Positions 23,328 to 30,251 of a DNA stretch of 30,450 nt are shown one piece after another (within the stretch, counting starts at the first letter, position 1; each line of letters starts with the position of its first letter). A program made the position numbers and the translations under genes. The notes below the pieces were generated by a model. The model saw only the letters and a program-made list of their open reading frames with translations. It did not search any database and was not told the DNA's origin. Source of the stretch: Candidatus Zixiibacteriota bacterium (GTDB lineage Bacteria; Zixibacteria; MSB-5A5; WJJR01); NCBI GenBank assembly GCA_020058315.1, contig JAGVEK010000271.1, positions 1-30,450 of the forward strand. The letters are read 5' to 3'.

Positions 23328-24344
23328 TTAGGCAAAGAGCCCCGCCTGCAATGGCGCAGTTGCCGCAGCATCCACGGAAATCACCCGGAAAGACGGCGCC
23401 CCCGCAACGCGATAGCGCGCACCGCCATCCGTGACGTCAGACAGGCGAACACCCTCTGGGTATTGCGCAAGCAGCGCAGCGACCGATTCCTTCATGTACG
23501 TGTGCGCATCATCCCGCGCGAAGGGCACAACGATGCAGTCTTGCCCCAGCACGGGTGCCGTGAGCAGTGGCGCTGTCATCGCGTTGTGCCGGTAGGCTTT
23601 GATCTGCTTGGCGTACCAGCCAGGGTGCTCCGCCTCGACGGCGGCATAGCCCGAGATGAACGATCCAACATGGCTGTAGGCCCATCCTTCTGCAGTCAGC
23701 GTCCCGTCCTCCGGGATGGAGAAAAGGGGCTCGTCGCGCTCGAACAGGCGGACCAGATTCGGAAGGGCCAGCTTGGGCGCATCGCGCGTGCGATCCAGAA
23801 AGATCTCTGCCTGCACGATCTCGTGACCCGTGTTGTCAAAAAAGTCAAACACCTTCCAAGAAGACGCCCTGCTCCGATTCACCAACCAGGCGATCTTGTC
23901 GAACTCTTCCGCCAACGAGAACACAACGGTCATGCCACGGTTCCATCCGCATCGTTGCCCGTCCGTCAGCGGGCACTCCAGGTCATCGGGGATCTGCACA
24001 CTGTCGAGGTGCCATGGCTTGTGGTCCTTCATGTTCAGACCAACTTCGCCGGTCGGATGCCCGCGATAGGCAGACGCCTGATCGCAGACCTTCTTCCAGC
24101 GCCCGATGTAGCCCTCTGGGGTGATATCGCCGCTGGGTGTTTGCAGCATCCCGCCTTCACAGGATGCTGCGTGCGCAAAAATGCGCTTCAGCGCGTCCTC
24201 ACGCCGCCCCACGCCGATACAAGACCAGTGCGGCCTATGCGGATAGACGTTCTTTTCAAAAGTCTCCTCGAAGAGGAGATAGCCCGGACCAGATGGTGTT
24301 TCGATGACCTGGACCTGGCACCGCGTGGTGATGGTTGCACCCAT
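23328..24344 (-). CDS. Unknown 338-residue mobile-element protein
   Basis: The protein begins MGATITTRCQVQVIETPSGP and has a soluble, evenly mixed composition without membrane segments or a signal peptide. Conserved-looking parts are WSCIGVGRREDALKRIFAHA, YIGRWKKVCDQA and CGWNRGMTVVFSLAEEFDKI; none gives a family. ATG 24344 follows AGGAGT at the right distance and the hairpin leader of copy A, which fixes the start well inside a longer open frame. Genes of this kind recur as cargo of clc-like ICEs. Function unknown. Confidence 0.75.
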   Translation of the reverse strand: MGATITTRCQVQVIETPSGPGYLLFEETFEKNVYPHRPHWSCIGVGRREDALKRIFAHAASCEGGMLQTPSGDITPEGYIGRWKKVCDQASAYRGHPTGEVGLNMKDHKPWHLDSVQIPDDLECPLTDGQRCGWNRGMTVVFSLAEEFDKIAWLVNRSRASSWKVFDFFDNTGHEIVQAEIFLDRTRDAPKLALPNLVRLFERDEPLFSIPEDGTLTAEGWAYSHVGSFISGYAAVEAEHPGWYAKQIKAYRHNAMTAPLLTAPVLGQDCIVVPFARDDAHTYMKESVAALLAQYPEGVRLSDVTDGGARYRVAGAPSFRVISVDAAATAPLQAGLFA

Positions 24345-24386
24345 GTGTGACTCCTTTCTTCCGCTTGTGCGGTGTTGATAAAGGAG
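24345..24386 (-). promoter_or_regulatory. Shared hairpin leader, copy A, able to hide the ribosome binding site
   Basis: On the minus strand CTCCTTT (24386-24380), then ATCAACA, the hairpin CCGC-ACAA-GCGG, and AAAGGAG (24357-24351) with the start codon next. The outer CTCCTTT and AAAGGAG are perfectly complementary, so the Shine-Dalgarno can be paired within the leader. Confidence 0.6.
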
Positions 24387-24447
24387 TTGCCTGGGTCTGC
24401 AAACAATGTTGGCAGGCCCAGGCACAAGGCCCGGGGTCAAGAAGACG

Positions 24448-24876
24448 TTACTTCTTCAGGACATTGGGATGGTTCTTCTGCAACCATCCTTCTGTTTCCG
24501 CGATGATGCGTTCAGCCCACTTGATGGCGTCAGCGAGCACCGCTTCGTTCGCGATCGGTGTAGCGTCATACCGGGACGCGTTGCGCGCCTGGATCATTGC
24601 TGGGATGGCGTCAGCGGTTTGCCCCTTCAAGCCGAGAAAATCGGCCATTTGTTTGAGCGATTCCGCGTGGTGTCCTTGACCGGAGATCTCCACCTTCTCG
24701 CATTCCGCGATCAGTAAGGCGCAGGACATCCCGGCATCGTAGGCGGCATCGAAGCGCCGCCCGGCAGACACGTACTGTGCCGGCGCCTTCGCATCCTTGA
24801 GCGCAACCGCCGCACCGATCCAGAGGTTGCGCGCCTTCCCGATGGAGAAGGTTCTCAGTTGCCTGACGGTGACCAT
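24448..24876 (-). CDS. Small helical partner of nucleotidyltransferase, HEPN-like candidate
   Basis: The 142-residue product is all-helical: SIGKARNLWIGAAVALKDAK, then AGRRFDAAYDAGMSCALLIA and ADAIKWAERIIAETEGWLQK. It overlaps the preceding nucleotidyltransferase gene by 22 bp, the arrangement of MNT/HEPN toxin-antitoxin pairs, in which the helical HEPN protein is an RNase toxin and the nucleotidyltransferase its antitoxin. However, I see no clear Arg-x(4-6)-His catalytic motif of HEPN RNases, so the toxin could be inactive, divergent or of another type. GGAGG lies just before ATG 24876. Confidence 0.65.
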   Translation of the reverse strand: MVTVRQLRTFSIGKARNLWIGAAVALKDAKAPAQYVSAGRRFDAAYDAGMSCALLIAECEKVEISGQGHHAESLKQMADFLGLKGQTADAIPAMIQARNASRYDATPIANEAVLADAIKWAERIIAETEGWLQKNHPNVLKK

Positions 24877-25547
24877 GGCGCCCTCCCCTTCAAGTCGATT
24901 CTCGGGTTGGACATGATGCTCATGGCAACGGGATCGCCTTCTTCCAGCTTGCGCTCGAATTCGACCCCACCGTAGAACTCCGGATTGATCTGGCGATCCG
25001 TACGGTCGCCAACCTTGCCAAGAATGGACATAACCGCGAAACGCTCGGTCGGATCGGATTCGATCACCAGCACGTCGATGTCGCTGGTGCGGCCCGCCTT
25101 GCCGGATGCGAATGACCCGAAGATGGCGGCGTACTGAACACCTCGGGCTTTATCCAACGCCTGCGTCAGATCCTCAACGAGGTCGCTGTCATAGCGCACC
25201 ATCTCGAACAATCCGTGCAGCCGTTGATCATCGAACGGCGCGCGGTACTTCGGGCCGTCTTCGCTGTCGAACCGCACCACCAGGCCGTCTCGAACCAGGT
25301 CACGAAGCGCCCTGTCGATCGAGCCGTACGGCACGTGCGACTCCCGGGCGATGACCCTGGCACCCAGAAGACGATTGGCATCGTTCTGCATGTACAGGCA
25401 CGACACCACTTTCGCCTTGGCGCCGCCAAAGATTGCGTTGACGATGGACGGGGATCGTTTCATGAATACAGATTCCACACCACTCACTTTTGCAGTAGTG
25501 TAACTCGTTTTGTGAGTTGTTGCACTCACTAATGAAGTTGACTCCAT
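24855..25547 (-). CDS. Winged-helix plus minimal nucleotidyltransferase domain protein
   Basis: The 230-residue protein has an N-terminal winged-helix part (about 45-100, LLGARVIARESHVPYGSIDR then ALRDLVRDGLVV) and a C-terminal MNT-type nucleotidyltransferase domain with the GS-x(10)-D-x-D motif FGSFASGKAGRTSDIDVLVI (Ser145, Asp156, Asp158). Such proteins transfer AMP or other NMPs; in MNT/HEPN pairs they neutralise the toxin by AMPylation. The fused HTH suggests it also regulates its own promoter. ATG 25547 follows the shared leader (copy B); ATG 25463 inside the gene is an alternative. It overlaps the helical partner gene by 22 bp. Confidence 0.8.
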   Translation of the reverse strand: MESTSLVSATTHKTSYTTAKVSGVESVFMKRSPSIVNAIFGGAKAKVVSCLYMQNDANRLLGARVIARESHVPYGSIDRALRDLVRDGLVVRFDSEDGPKYRAPFDDQRLHGLFEMVRYDSDLVEDLTQALDKARGVQYAAIFGSFASGKAGRTSDIDVLVIESDPTERFAVMSILGKVGDRTDRQINPEFYGGVEFERKLEEGDPVAMSIMSNPRIDLKGRAPWSPSGN

Positions 25548-25584
25548 TTCCTCTCCTTCCGCTTGAGCGGTGTTGAAAAAGGAG
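25548..25584 (-). promoter_or_regulatory. Shared hairpin leader, copy B
   Basis: On the minus strand CTCCTTTTTCAACA, the hairpin CCGC-TCAA-GCGG, then AAGGAGAGGAA and ATG. CTCCTT (25584-25579) and AAGGAG (25558-25553) can pair, as in copy A. Confidence 0.6.
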
Positions 25585-25717
25585 CGCCATGACGTCCTTG
25601 GCATGCGTGTCCATGCGCATGCCAAGCGATTCGTCAGCTTGGAATTCAGATCAACACATTGGAATGTGGGCTTTCAAAAGCCCACCGAGCGCACATTGCT
25701 ACCGGTGAACGTGCACT

Positions 25718-26074
25718 TTATTTGAGCAGCCCGAGCATTCTGCCGAGCAATTGCAACGCCTGCGGATTCAGCAGGACAATCACAAAGATCGTCACCAGGA
25801 ACTGCACGGTGGTCCGCAACTTCAGGCTAGCGATGTCACCCTTGAGTGCAGACCTGACGTCGGCGAGATCAGCCTTCGTCGCCAGTTCGTCGCGCAACTC
25901 CCTTTTCAACTCATCCTTGATCTCGACTTTGCGAGCAAGCGAATGCGCGTGAGTCTTCTCTTCCATGCGCACGACAACCGTGTCGACCGCTTTCGCCACC
26001 TTCCAGGCGTTCTCGCGTCCGACGTCAGCCTCGATTGCTTCGAAGATTTCCATTGCCAAGTTCATCCCCGCCAT
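25718..26074 (-). CDS. Coiled-coil protein with C-terminal membrane anchor (DUF1640-like)
   Basis: The 118-residue product has an N-terminal helical region (EIFEAIEADVGRENAWKVAK), a charged coiled-coil (VEIKDELKRELRDELATKAD, with the heptad-like KADLADVRSALKGDIASLK) and one C-terminal membrane helix (VQFLVTIFVIVLLNPQALQL). This is the layout of DUF1640/CCDC90-type proteins, tail-anchored with the coiled-coil in the cytoplasm. GAGGAG and leader copy C fix ATG 26074. The partner is unknown. Confidence 0.75.
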   Translation of the reverse strand: MAGMNLAMEIFEAIEADVGRENAWKVAKAVDTVVVRMEEKTHAHSLARKVEIKDELKRELRDELATKADLADVRSALKGDIASLKLRTTVQFLVTIFVIVLLNPQALQLLGRMLGLLK

Positions 26075-26115
26075 GCTACTCCTCTCTTCCGCTTGTGCGG
26101 TGTTGATCAAGGATC
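26075..26115 (-). promoter_or_regulatory. Shared hairpin leader, copy C
   Basis: On the minus strand CCTTGATCAACA, the hairpin CCGC-ACAA-GCGG, then AAGAGAGGAG and ATG. The core is identical to copy A; the outer anti-Shine-Dalgarno pairing is shorter here. Confidence 0.55.
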
Positions 26116-26414
26116 ACGGATCAAGTGACGGCGCGGTCTTGGATGCGATGAACAGACCAAAAGAAAAGACAAACAAGAAGAAAAAAACTTTAAGGTAACC
26201 CAGCGAGTCACCGAGCATCGAGTGCGTACTCACAAGGTCGAGCAACCCATTCACGAAACCCCCAAGAGGCATTTTATCGAGGGGATGGTCGGTCGCTTTT
26301 CGATAAACGCCTGCGTTGTTTGAGGATTTGAAGTCGTGGTTCTGGAAAACCGATGCCGATCAGGGGACGTGAGCGGTCGCCGGACTTGACGGTGTCCATC
26401 GCATCACTCGATCT

Positions 26415-26554
26415 GAAAAATCACCCAGCATCCATCCTTCGGTTTGCCACTTTTCTGACCGAAAAAAATTGGCGCAGCCCAAGTGATTGTTTTATAATAC
26501 TTTGTGGATAAAGTTTGCTATGACGATAGTGACGTTTTGTCCAACTTTCCGTTT
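26415..26554 (+). repeat. Left copy of long inverted repeat (about 138 bp)
   Basis: This stretch matches the reverse complement of 28348-28487 over its whole length with scattered mismatches, roughly 85-90 percent identical by eye. Both copies share the segments TTTTATAA, CTTTGTGGATAAAGTTTGCT and GACGTTTTGTCCAACTTTCC. Confidence 0.85.
26469..26498 (+). promoter_or_regulatory. Sigma-70-like promoter in the left inverted repeat, facing inward
   Basis: TTGGCG and a perfect TATAAT are 18 bases apart. A perfect DnaA box in reverse (TGTGGATAA, 26503-26511) follows directly. Transcription from here would run antisense to the toxin-antitoxin pair. Confidence 0.55.
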
Positions 26555-26672
26555 CGGAAAGAAGTGGATCCGTTTGTCTGAACAGCATTCCACGCTTGAT
26601 AAGTGGAACGGACTGCGGGCGAGTTGCAGACAGTGCTGTGAATACCCTTGATCCAAAGATCAAATTTAACGC

Positions 26673-26969
26673 TCAACCAAGCACAGACTCCGCATGCAGT
26701 CTGAGCTTGAGCGCCCGGATCACTTTCATCACCGTGGAGAACTCCGGGTTGCCTTCGGCAGACAACGCCTGGTAAAGCCCTTCGCGTGAGATGCCGGTGT
26801 CTCGCGCGAGCTGACTCATGCCCCGGGCGCGGGCAATCGTGCCCAGCGCAACGCGGATGAGGCTGCCATCACCGGGGTCGTCCTCGATGCAGGCGTCCAG
26901 GTAGGCGACCATTTCTTCATCGGACTTCAGGTAGTCCGCCGTGTCGTAGCGCGTGAATTTTTCAGCCAT
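26673..26969 (-). CDS. higA: HigA-type antitoxin with HTH (addiction module antidote)
   Basis: The 98-residue antitoxin has an N-terminal part typical of this group (RYDTADYLKSDEEMVAYLDA) and a Cro/CI-type HTH (RVALGTIARARGMSQLARDT, then GISREGLYQALSAEGNPEFS). It should bind and neutralise the toxin encoded 3 bp upstream and repress the shared promoter. The toxin-before-antitoxin order is the HigBA arrangement. GGAAGG within the end of the toxin gene serves as ribosome binding site for ATG 26969. Confidence 0.88.
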   Translation of the reverse strand: MAEKFTRYDTADYLKSDEEMVAYLDACIEDDPGDGSLIRVALGTIARARGMSQLARDTGISREGLYQALSAEGNPEFSTVMKVIRALKLRLHAESVLG

Positions 26970-26972
26970 CGT

Positions 26973-27269
26973 TCAGTCCTTCCAGTCCTTGGCAATTCCA
27001 ATCGCCCGTTCGATGTCCGCGTCCTGCGTGCGCTTGTCACCGCCAGCGAGCAGCACGACGATCACCGGTCCACGCCGCATGAAGTACACGCGGTAGCCCG
27101 GCCCATAGTCGATCCGGAGTTCAGACACGCCATCTCGCAAGGGCTTGGCGTCGCCCGGATTCCCGAGCGCCAGGCGATCAAGCCGGGCCTGGACACGCGC
27201 CCGCGCTTGCCGGTCTTTCAGTCCATTCAGCCAGCGCTGAAAAGTCTGACTCTGGATCAGCTCCAACAT
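26973..27269 (-). CDS. higB: HigB/RelE-superfamily toxin
   Basis: The 98-residue toxin has the RelE/ParE fold sequence pattern: FQRWLNGLKDRQARARVQAR, LRDGVSELRIDYGPGYRVYF and VIVVLLAGGDKRTQDADIER. This is the 'addiction module killer' group, likely an mRNA-cleaving ribosome-dependent RNase. The ATG at 27269 gives the family start; the longer open frame to 27410 crosses the promoter and is not coding. A near-consensus promoter lies so close upstream that the message would be almost leaderless. Confidence 0.88.
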   Translation of the reverse strand: MLELIQSQTFQRWLNGLKDRQARARVQARLDRLALGNPGDAKPLRDGVSELRIDYGPGYRVYFMRRGPVIVVLLAGGDKRTQDADIERAIGIAKDWKD

Positions 27270-27276
27270 GGTCTGG

Positions 27277-27305
27277 ATTCTGACCTCACCGAGGCTGTTT
27301 GTCAA
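27277..27305 (-). promoter_or_regulatory. Promoter of the toxin-antitoxin pair
   Basis: On the minus strand a perfect TTGACA and CAGAAT (four of six matches to TATAAT) are 17 bases apart, ending seven bases before ATG 27269. The remaining gap up to the membrane protein gene (27306-27605) shows nothing else that I can support. Confidence 0.5.
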
Positions 27306-27605
27306 CCATGATTCACAGTGACAAAGAATGGGAGTCCATGGTTTGATGGTCGTGCGGAATCCGGGAAGGAGGCCCTCCAGTCCAAGTTCCAAACGCCAAC
27401 GGATCTGCACCGCTCAGTCAGCAGCACGAATGCGCTCATCGAGGGCAGCAGCAGGCAACGTGCGTTGCCTATCCTGCGGTTTGGCGCGGTATGTGTGGTG
27501 TTCTTGAGGCGGCTTCCAGCACGCTCGGACTCCTTTTCCGTTGGACAAGGCTGCCGATTTGCGAAGGCGCATTCCTGCGGCACAATCGGCACAAAGGAAC
27601 CCTTC

Positions 27606-28247
27606 ATGACTCTGAAAAAACATCCCTGGATCAAACGATTGCTGGCCTATGGCCTGGGCGACCTGCGCGTTGCCTCAGAACTCTTCGACCGCGATTTGCA
27701 GGATCTCGCCGCCACTGGTGTGCCAGGGAATCTCGTGCGCAAGACCGCTCGTGCGCGTGCCATCAAGGGCGTGAGGACTTTCGGCGTTTCCACCTCCGCA
27801 TTTCTTCTATTTATCAGCATCGATGCGCGCCTGCTCGCCGAGCGTTGGCCCGTTGCATCGGCGGCATGGCTGGCGCTGGGTGTGGCGGCTGCTCTGATGT
27901 TCGGCTGGCGCTATTACACCAATGCCGGGCATGGCTGGCGACTTGCTTGGTATCGCTACAGCGGCAATCCTGCAGTGATGGAGCCGGAGGACCACTCCAT
28001 GCGCGACGGGCCGCTGCGCGGACTCCGCGCCTGGAAGCTCATGGTCATGCTCTGTGGCGCTGCAGGATGGTCCGGGCTGGTGGCCACCATGCTGCTGATG
28101 CACTACGCCTCTTTTGAATGGTCGAGCCCCTGGTATTGGGTGACGATGGGACTGGCTGTTGCCATTGTTTCCTGGCCGGAGATCTACTCCGCTTGCATCA
28201 ACTGGGCGTGTCACTACATGAAAGTGGGGCAAATGATGCCGCAGTAA
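27606..28247 (+). CDS. Unknown integral membrane protein
   Basis: The 213-residue protein has a basic N-terminal cytoplasmic part (KKHPWIKRLLAYGLGDLRVA) and about four membrane helices: near 60-78 (VSTSAFLLFISIDARLLAER), 82-100 (VASAAWLALGVAAALMFGWR), 142-165 (LMVMLCGAAGWSGLVATMLL) and 175-195 (WVTMGLAVAIVSWPEIYSAC). No known family is recognised. AAGGA eight bases upstream supports ATG 27606. It is divergent from the toxin-antitoxin pair and lies within the same inverted-repeat unit, as cargo. A perfect hairpin covers its stop codon. Confidence 0.75.
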   Translation: MTLKKHPWIKRLLAYGLGDLRVASELFDRDLQDLAATGVPGNLVRKTARARAIKGVRTFGVSTSAFLLFISIDARLLAERWPVASAAWLALGVAAALMFGWRYYTNAGHGWRLAWYRYSGNPAVMEPEDHSMRDGPLRGLRAWKLMVMLCGAAGWSGLVATMLLMHYASFEWSSPWYWVTMGLAVAIVSWPEIYSACINWACHYMKVGQMMPQ

Positions 28248-28257
28248 TTTGCGGCAT
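28236..28257. other. Perfect 8-bp stem hairpin over the stop codon of the membrane protein gene
   Basis: ATGCCGCA and TGCGGCAT flank GTAATT and include the TAA stop. No T-run follows, so termination is doubtful; an RNA stability role is possible. From here to 28564 the only other feature I see is the right inverted repeat. Confidence 0.5.
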
Positions 28258-28347
28258 GCGGCGCTGAAAATGCGTCTCCTTTTCGGTTACCGTCTCCATG
28301 GGGCGCGCATACCATGGTGGCACCCCTGAAACAAAGAGGATGCCAAG

Positions 28348-28487
28348 AGACGGAAAGTTGGACAAAACGTCCCTATCGTCCTAGCAAACTTTATCCACAA
28401 AGTGTTATAAAACAATGACTTGGGCGGTGCCAATTTTTTCTGTCAGAAAAGCGGCAAGTCGAAGGATGGATGCCGGGTGAATTTTCA
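28348..28487 (-). repeat. Right copy of long inverted repeat (about 138 bp)
   Basis: This is the inverted partner of 26415-26554. It too contains a perfect DnaA box (TTATCCACA, 28391-28399) beside a promoter. Confidence 0.85.
28404..28433 (-). promoter_or_regulatory. Sigma-70-like promoter in the right inverted repeat, facing inward
   Basis: On the minus strand TTGGCA and TATAAC are 18 bases apart, the counterpart of the left-end promoter. Transcription would run antisense to the membrane protein gene. Confidence 0.5.
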
Positions 28488-28564
28488 AGCCATCTCGCAT
28501 CTTTTTTTCGCCCTTGAAACCTGCCATCACAAAAAAATGGAGACTCATTGCGAAATTTCAAGCA

Positions 28565-28843
28565 TCATCGGGCCCGACCTATAACTGAATCCCGCCCCAA
28601 CTTGACTAATGCATCCAGAACATCGCCAGCACGCCAATATGAGGCATGACCAAGCTTGCGAGGCCTGGGAAATTTGCCTTCATTGATCCAAGCGTAAAAC
28701 TGAGTGCGCCCGCACGCCAGCAAAGGCGGCACGTTGCGGGTAGGATCGCCAAGAATATGGTGAATTCGAATCAGTGCATCTGGGTGTAAAAATGAGTCTG
28801 CTGGGGCAACACGAGTAGATCCTTTTATGCTTGAGTTTTGCAT
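28565..28843 (-). CDS. AlpA-family helix-turn-helix regulator
   Basis: AlpA-type proteins are small HTH regulators of excision and integrase expression in prophages and ICEs. The 92-residue product ends in the typical AlpA core VPPLLACGRTQFYAWINEGK, then FPRPRKLGHASYWRAGDVLD, preceded by an N-terminal extension (SFLHPDALIRIHHILGDPTR). The ATG at 28843 is chosen because the frame upstream (to 28939) does not resemble the family; the ribosome binding site is weak, so the start is uncertain. No integrase is in the window. It may mark the element's right end. Confidence 0.75.
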   Translation of the reverse strand: MQNSSIKGSTRVAPADSFLHPDALIRIHHILGDPTRNVPPLLACGRTQFYAWINEGKFPRPRKLGHASYWRAGDVLDALVKLGRDSVIGRAR

Positions 28844-29363
28844 CGCAATTCCAGAGATGTAATTAAACAATGCACGCATCTTCGCAGCGAAGCTTCCAAA
28901 ATTTCCCGCAAGAACCAGCTCGTTTTTTGCAACATTCAAGATGACGAGAATTGATAGGACGTACGGTTAGCACCGAGCACGGCGTGTGCCACTATGCCGA
29001 CTTTGCGCTGAACCGATTGCAACCCTACCCCGTTAAGAGACGGTATGGACTCTGACCGATTCTGGCGGTTCAGGGCTCAGTCGGCACATTGCCATGAACT
29101 GGCTCAATATCGCATCGGCGCCACCATGCGTATAAGTCCAGGCGTGCAACAGCTCACCCCGTCAATGCGGATTGACCGCTCGCCCCGCGGCACCACAAGC
29201 GAGCCACACAGCAACTGCATGGCCTGCAAACCTCGATGCCCAAGACTGGGGCGCCAGTCGTGTGCATGCACCAAGTCGCGGCAGCAAGCGGCGCAATCCG
29301 CGTCGGCGCAGCACACCCAACACCGTGATCGCTCGCCGCCTGGCCAAAGCAAAAGAACGGCGG
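28844..29363. other. 520-bp stretch with no recognisable gene
   Basis: The short open frames on both strands look non-coding or like scraps; one plus-strand piece (28975-29060) reads CHYADFALNRLQPYPVKRR before a stop, without a family match. No tRNA gene or obvious attachment repeat was seen. It may hold the junction between island and chromosome. Confidence 0.4.
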
Positions 29364-30251
29364 TCAGGCTCCCGCTTCGGGGAGGTCGGCGACATGATTG
29401 GCAATCGCCCCCGGCGTGGTGACCCAGGCCCGTCCGTCCGCGGCGATGTGAGTGAGCGCCCGGCGCAAGTGGCGAATACGGTGTGGATGGCCGAGGATAT
29501 AGGGATGCAGGGCAATGCCCATGACCAGCGGCTGCGCCCTGCTCTGTTCCAGCATCTCGTCGTAGGTGTCAATGATCATGTTGGCGAAGCCCTCGCCGCT
29601 GACATGGCGCGCCATGATCGTCGGGATGTCGTTCAGTTCCTGGGGATAGGGCACCGACCAGAGCTGGCCTTTGCGGGTCTTGAACCGGATCGGCTGATCA
29701 TCCTGGCACCAGTTCAAGGTGTAGCCATAGCCCGCCTCGTGTAGAAGGTCGGGCGTTTGGAAGCTTTCTGAGATCCAGGGACTGAGCCAGCCCCTGGGCG
29801 CGGCTCCTTCTTCCTGCGCCATGCGGCGGGTGCATTGCTCGATCAGAGCGTGCTCGCCATCCTCGCCAAGATCGCCCTGCCGCTGCGAATTGGTGTGGCC
29901 ATGGCCGACCATCTCGTCCCCACGGCTACGAAACGGCACAAGCACCTCGGGACAATAGTCGTAGATGCTCGTGTTGAGCAGCACCGCGCTCGGCAGCCGC
30001 AGGCTTTCGAAGAGTTCGAGCAAGCGCCAGACCCCCACGCGGTTGCCATAGTCCCTCCAAGCGTAGTTGAGAACGTCAGGCTGCGGCGATGCCGGCCCGA
30101 GGCTGGCGCCGAGCCCTTCGCCGAAGGCGAAATGCTCCAGGTTCAGCGCCAGGTACACGGCCAAGCGCCGCCCGTCGGGCCACGCGTAATCCGGACGGTG
30201 CACGATCGCGGAATAGTCGTACCGTCCGTGATGCAAAAGGGCTGCGGTCAT
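29364..30251 (-). CDS. Polysaccharide deacetylase family protein (NodB fold)
   Basis: This 295-residue protein has the NodB-homology fold of metal-dependent deacetylases: the N-terminal strand RLAVYLALNLEHFAFGEGLG, GNRVGVWRLLELFESLRLPS, the metal-site region RGDEMVGHGHTNSQRQGDLG with its His pair, RGWLSPWISESFQTPDLLHE, and the C-terminal ALHPYILGHPHRIRHLRRAL. The set resembles the PuuE-like/uncharacterised branch that acts on small amide substrates rather than chitin or peptidoglycan; there is no signal peptide, so it is cytoplasmic. ATG 30251 has only a weak ribosome binding site. It looks like an ordinary chromosomal gene outside the mobile region. Upstream, 30252-30450 shows no gene that I can support. 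Confidence 0.85.
   Translation of the reverse strand: MTAALLHHGRYDYSAIVHRPDYAWPDGRRLAVYLALNLEHFAFGEGLGASLGPASPQPDVLNYAWRDYGNRVGVWRLLELFESLRLPSAVLLNTSIYDYCPEVLVPFRSRGDEMVGHGHTNSQRQGDLGEDGEHALIEQCTRRMAQEEGAAPRGWLSPWISESFQTPDLLHEAGYGYTLNWCQDDQPIRFKTRKGQLWSVPYPQELNDIPTIMARHVSGEGFANMIIDTYDEMLEQSRAQPLVMGIALHPYILGHPHRIRHLRRALTHIAADGRAWVTTPGAIANHVADLPEAGA

Larger units (their letters stand above)
26116..26672. other. Intergenic stretch without protein genes
   Basis: It contains A-rich sequence (26150-26195), an 8-bp inverted repeat TTTATCGA/TCGATAAA (26273-26307), and the left 138-bp inverted repeat of the toxin unit. No convincing open frame was found. Confidence 0.55.

Noticed and set aside
23313..24350. 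345-codon plus-strand frame opposite the 338-residue unknown gene
   Set aside because: The minus-strand gene has a ribosome binding site and the shared leader; the plus frame has neither and an arginine/leucine-heavy shadow composition.
25495..25535. Repeated GTGAGT/ACTCAC-like sequence near the start of the nucleotidyltransferase gene
   Set aside because: It lies within the coding sequence and the pairing is short and imperfect; too weak to call an operator.
28940..29060. Possible tRNA gene or attachment site at the right edge of the island
   Set aside because: I could not fold a cloverleaf or find a matching direct repeat at the other side of the element within the window.
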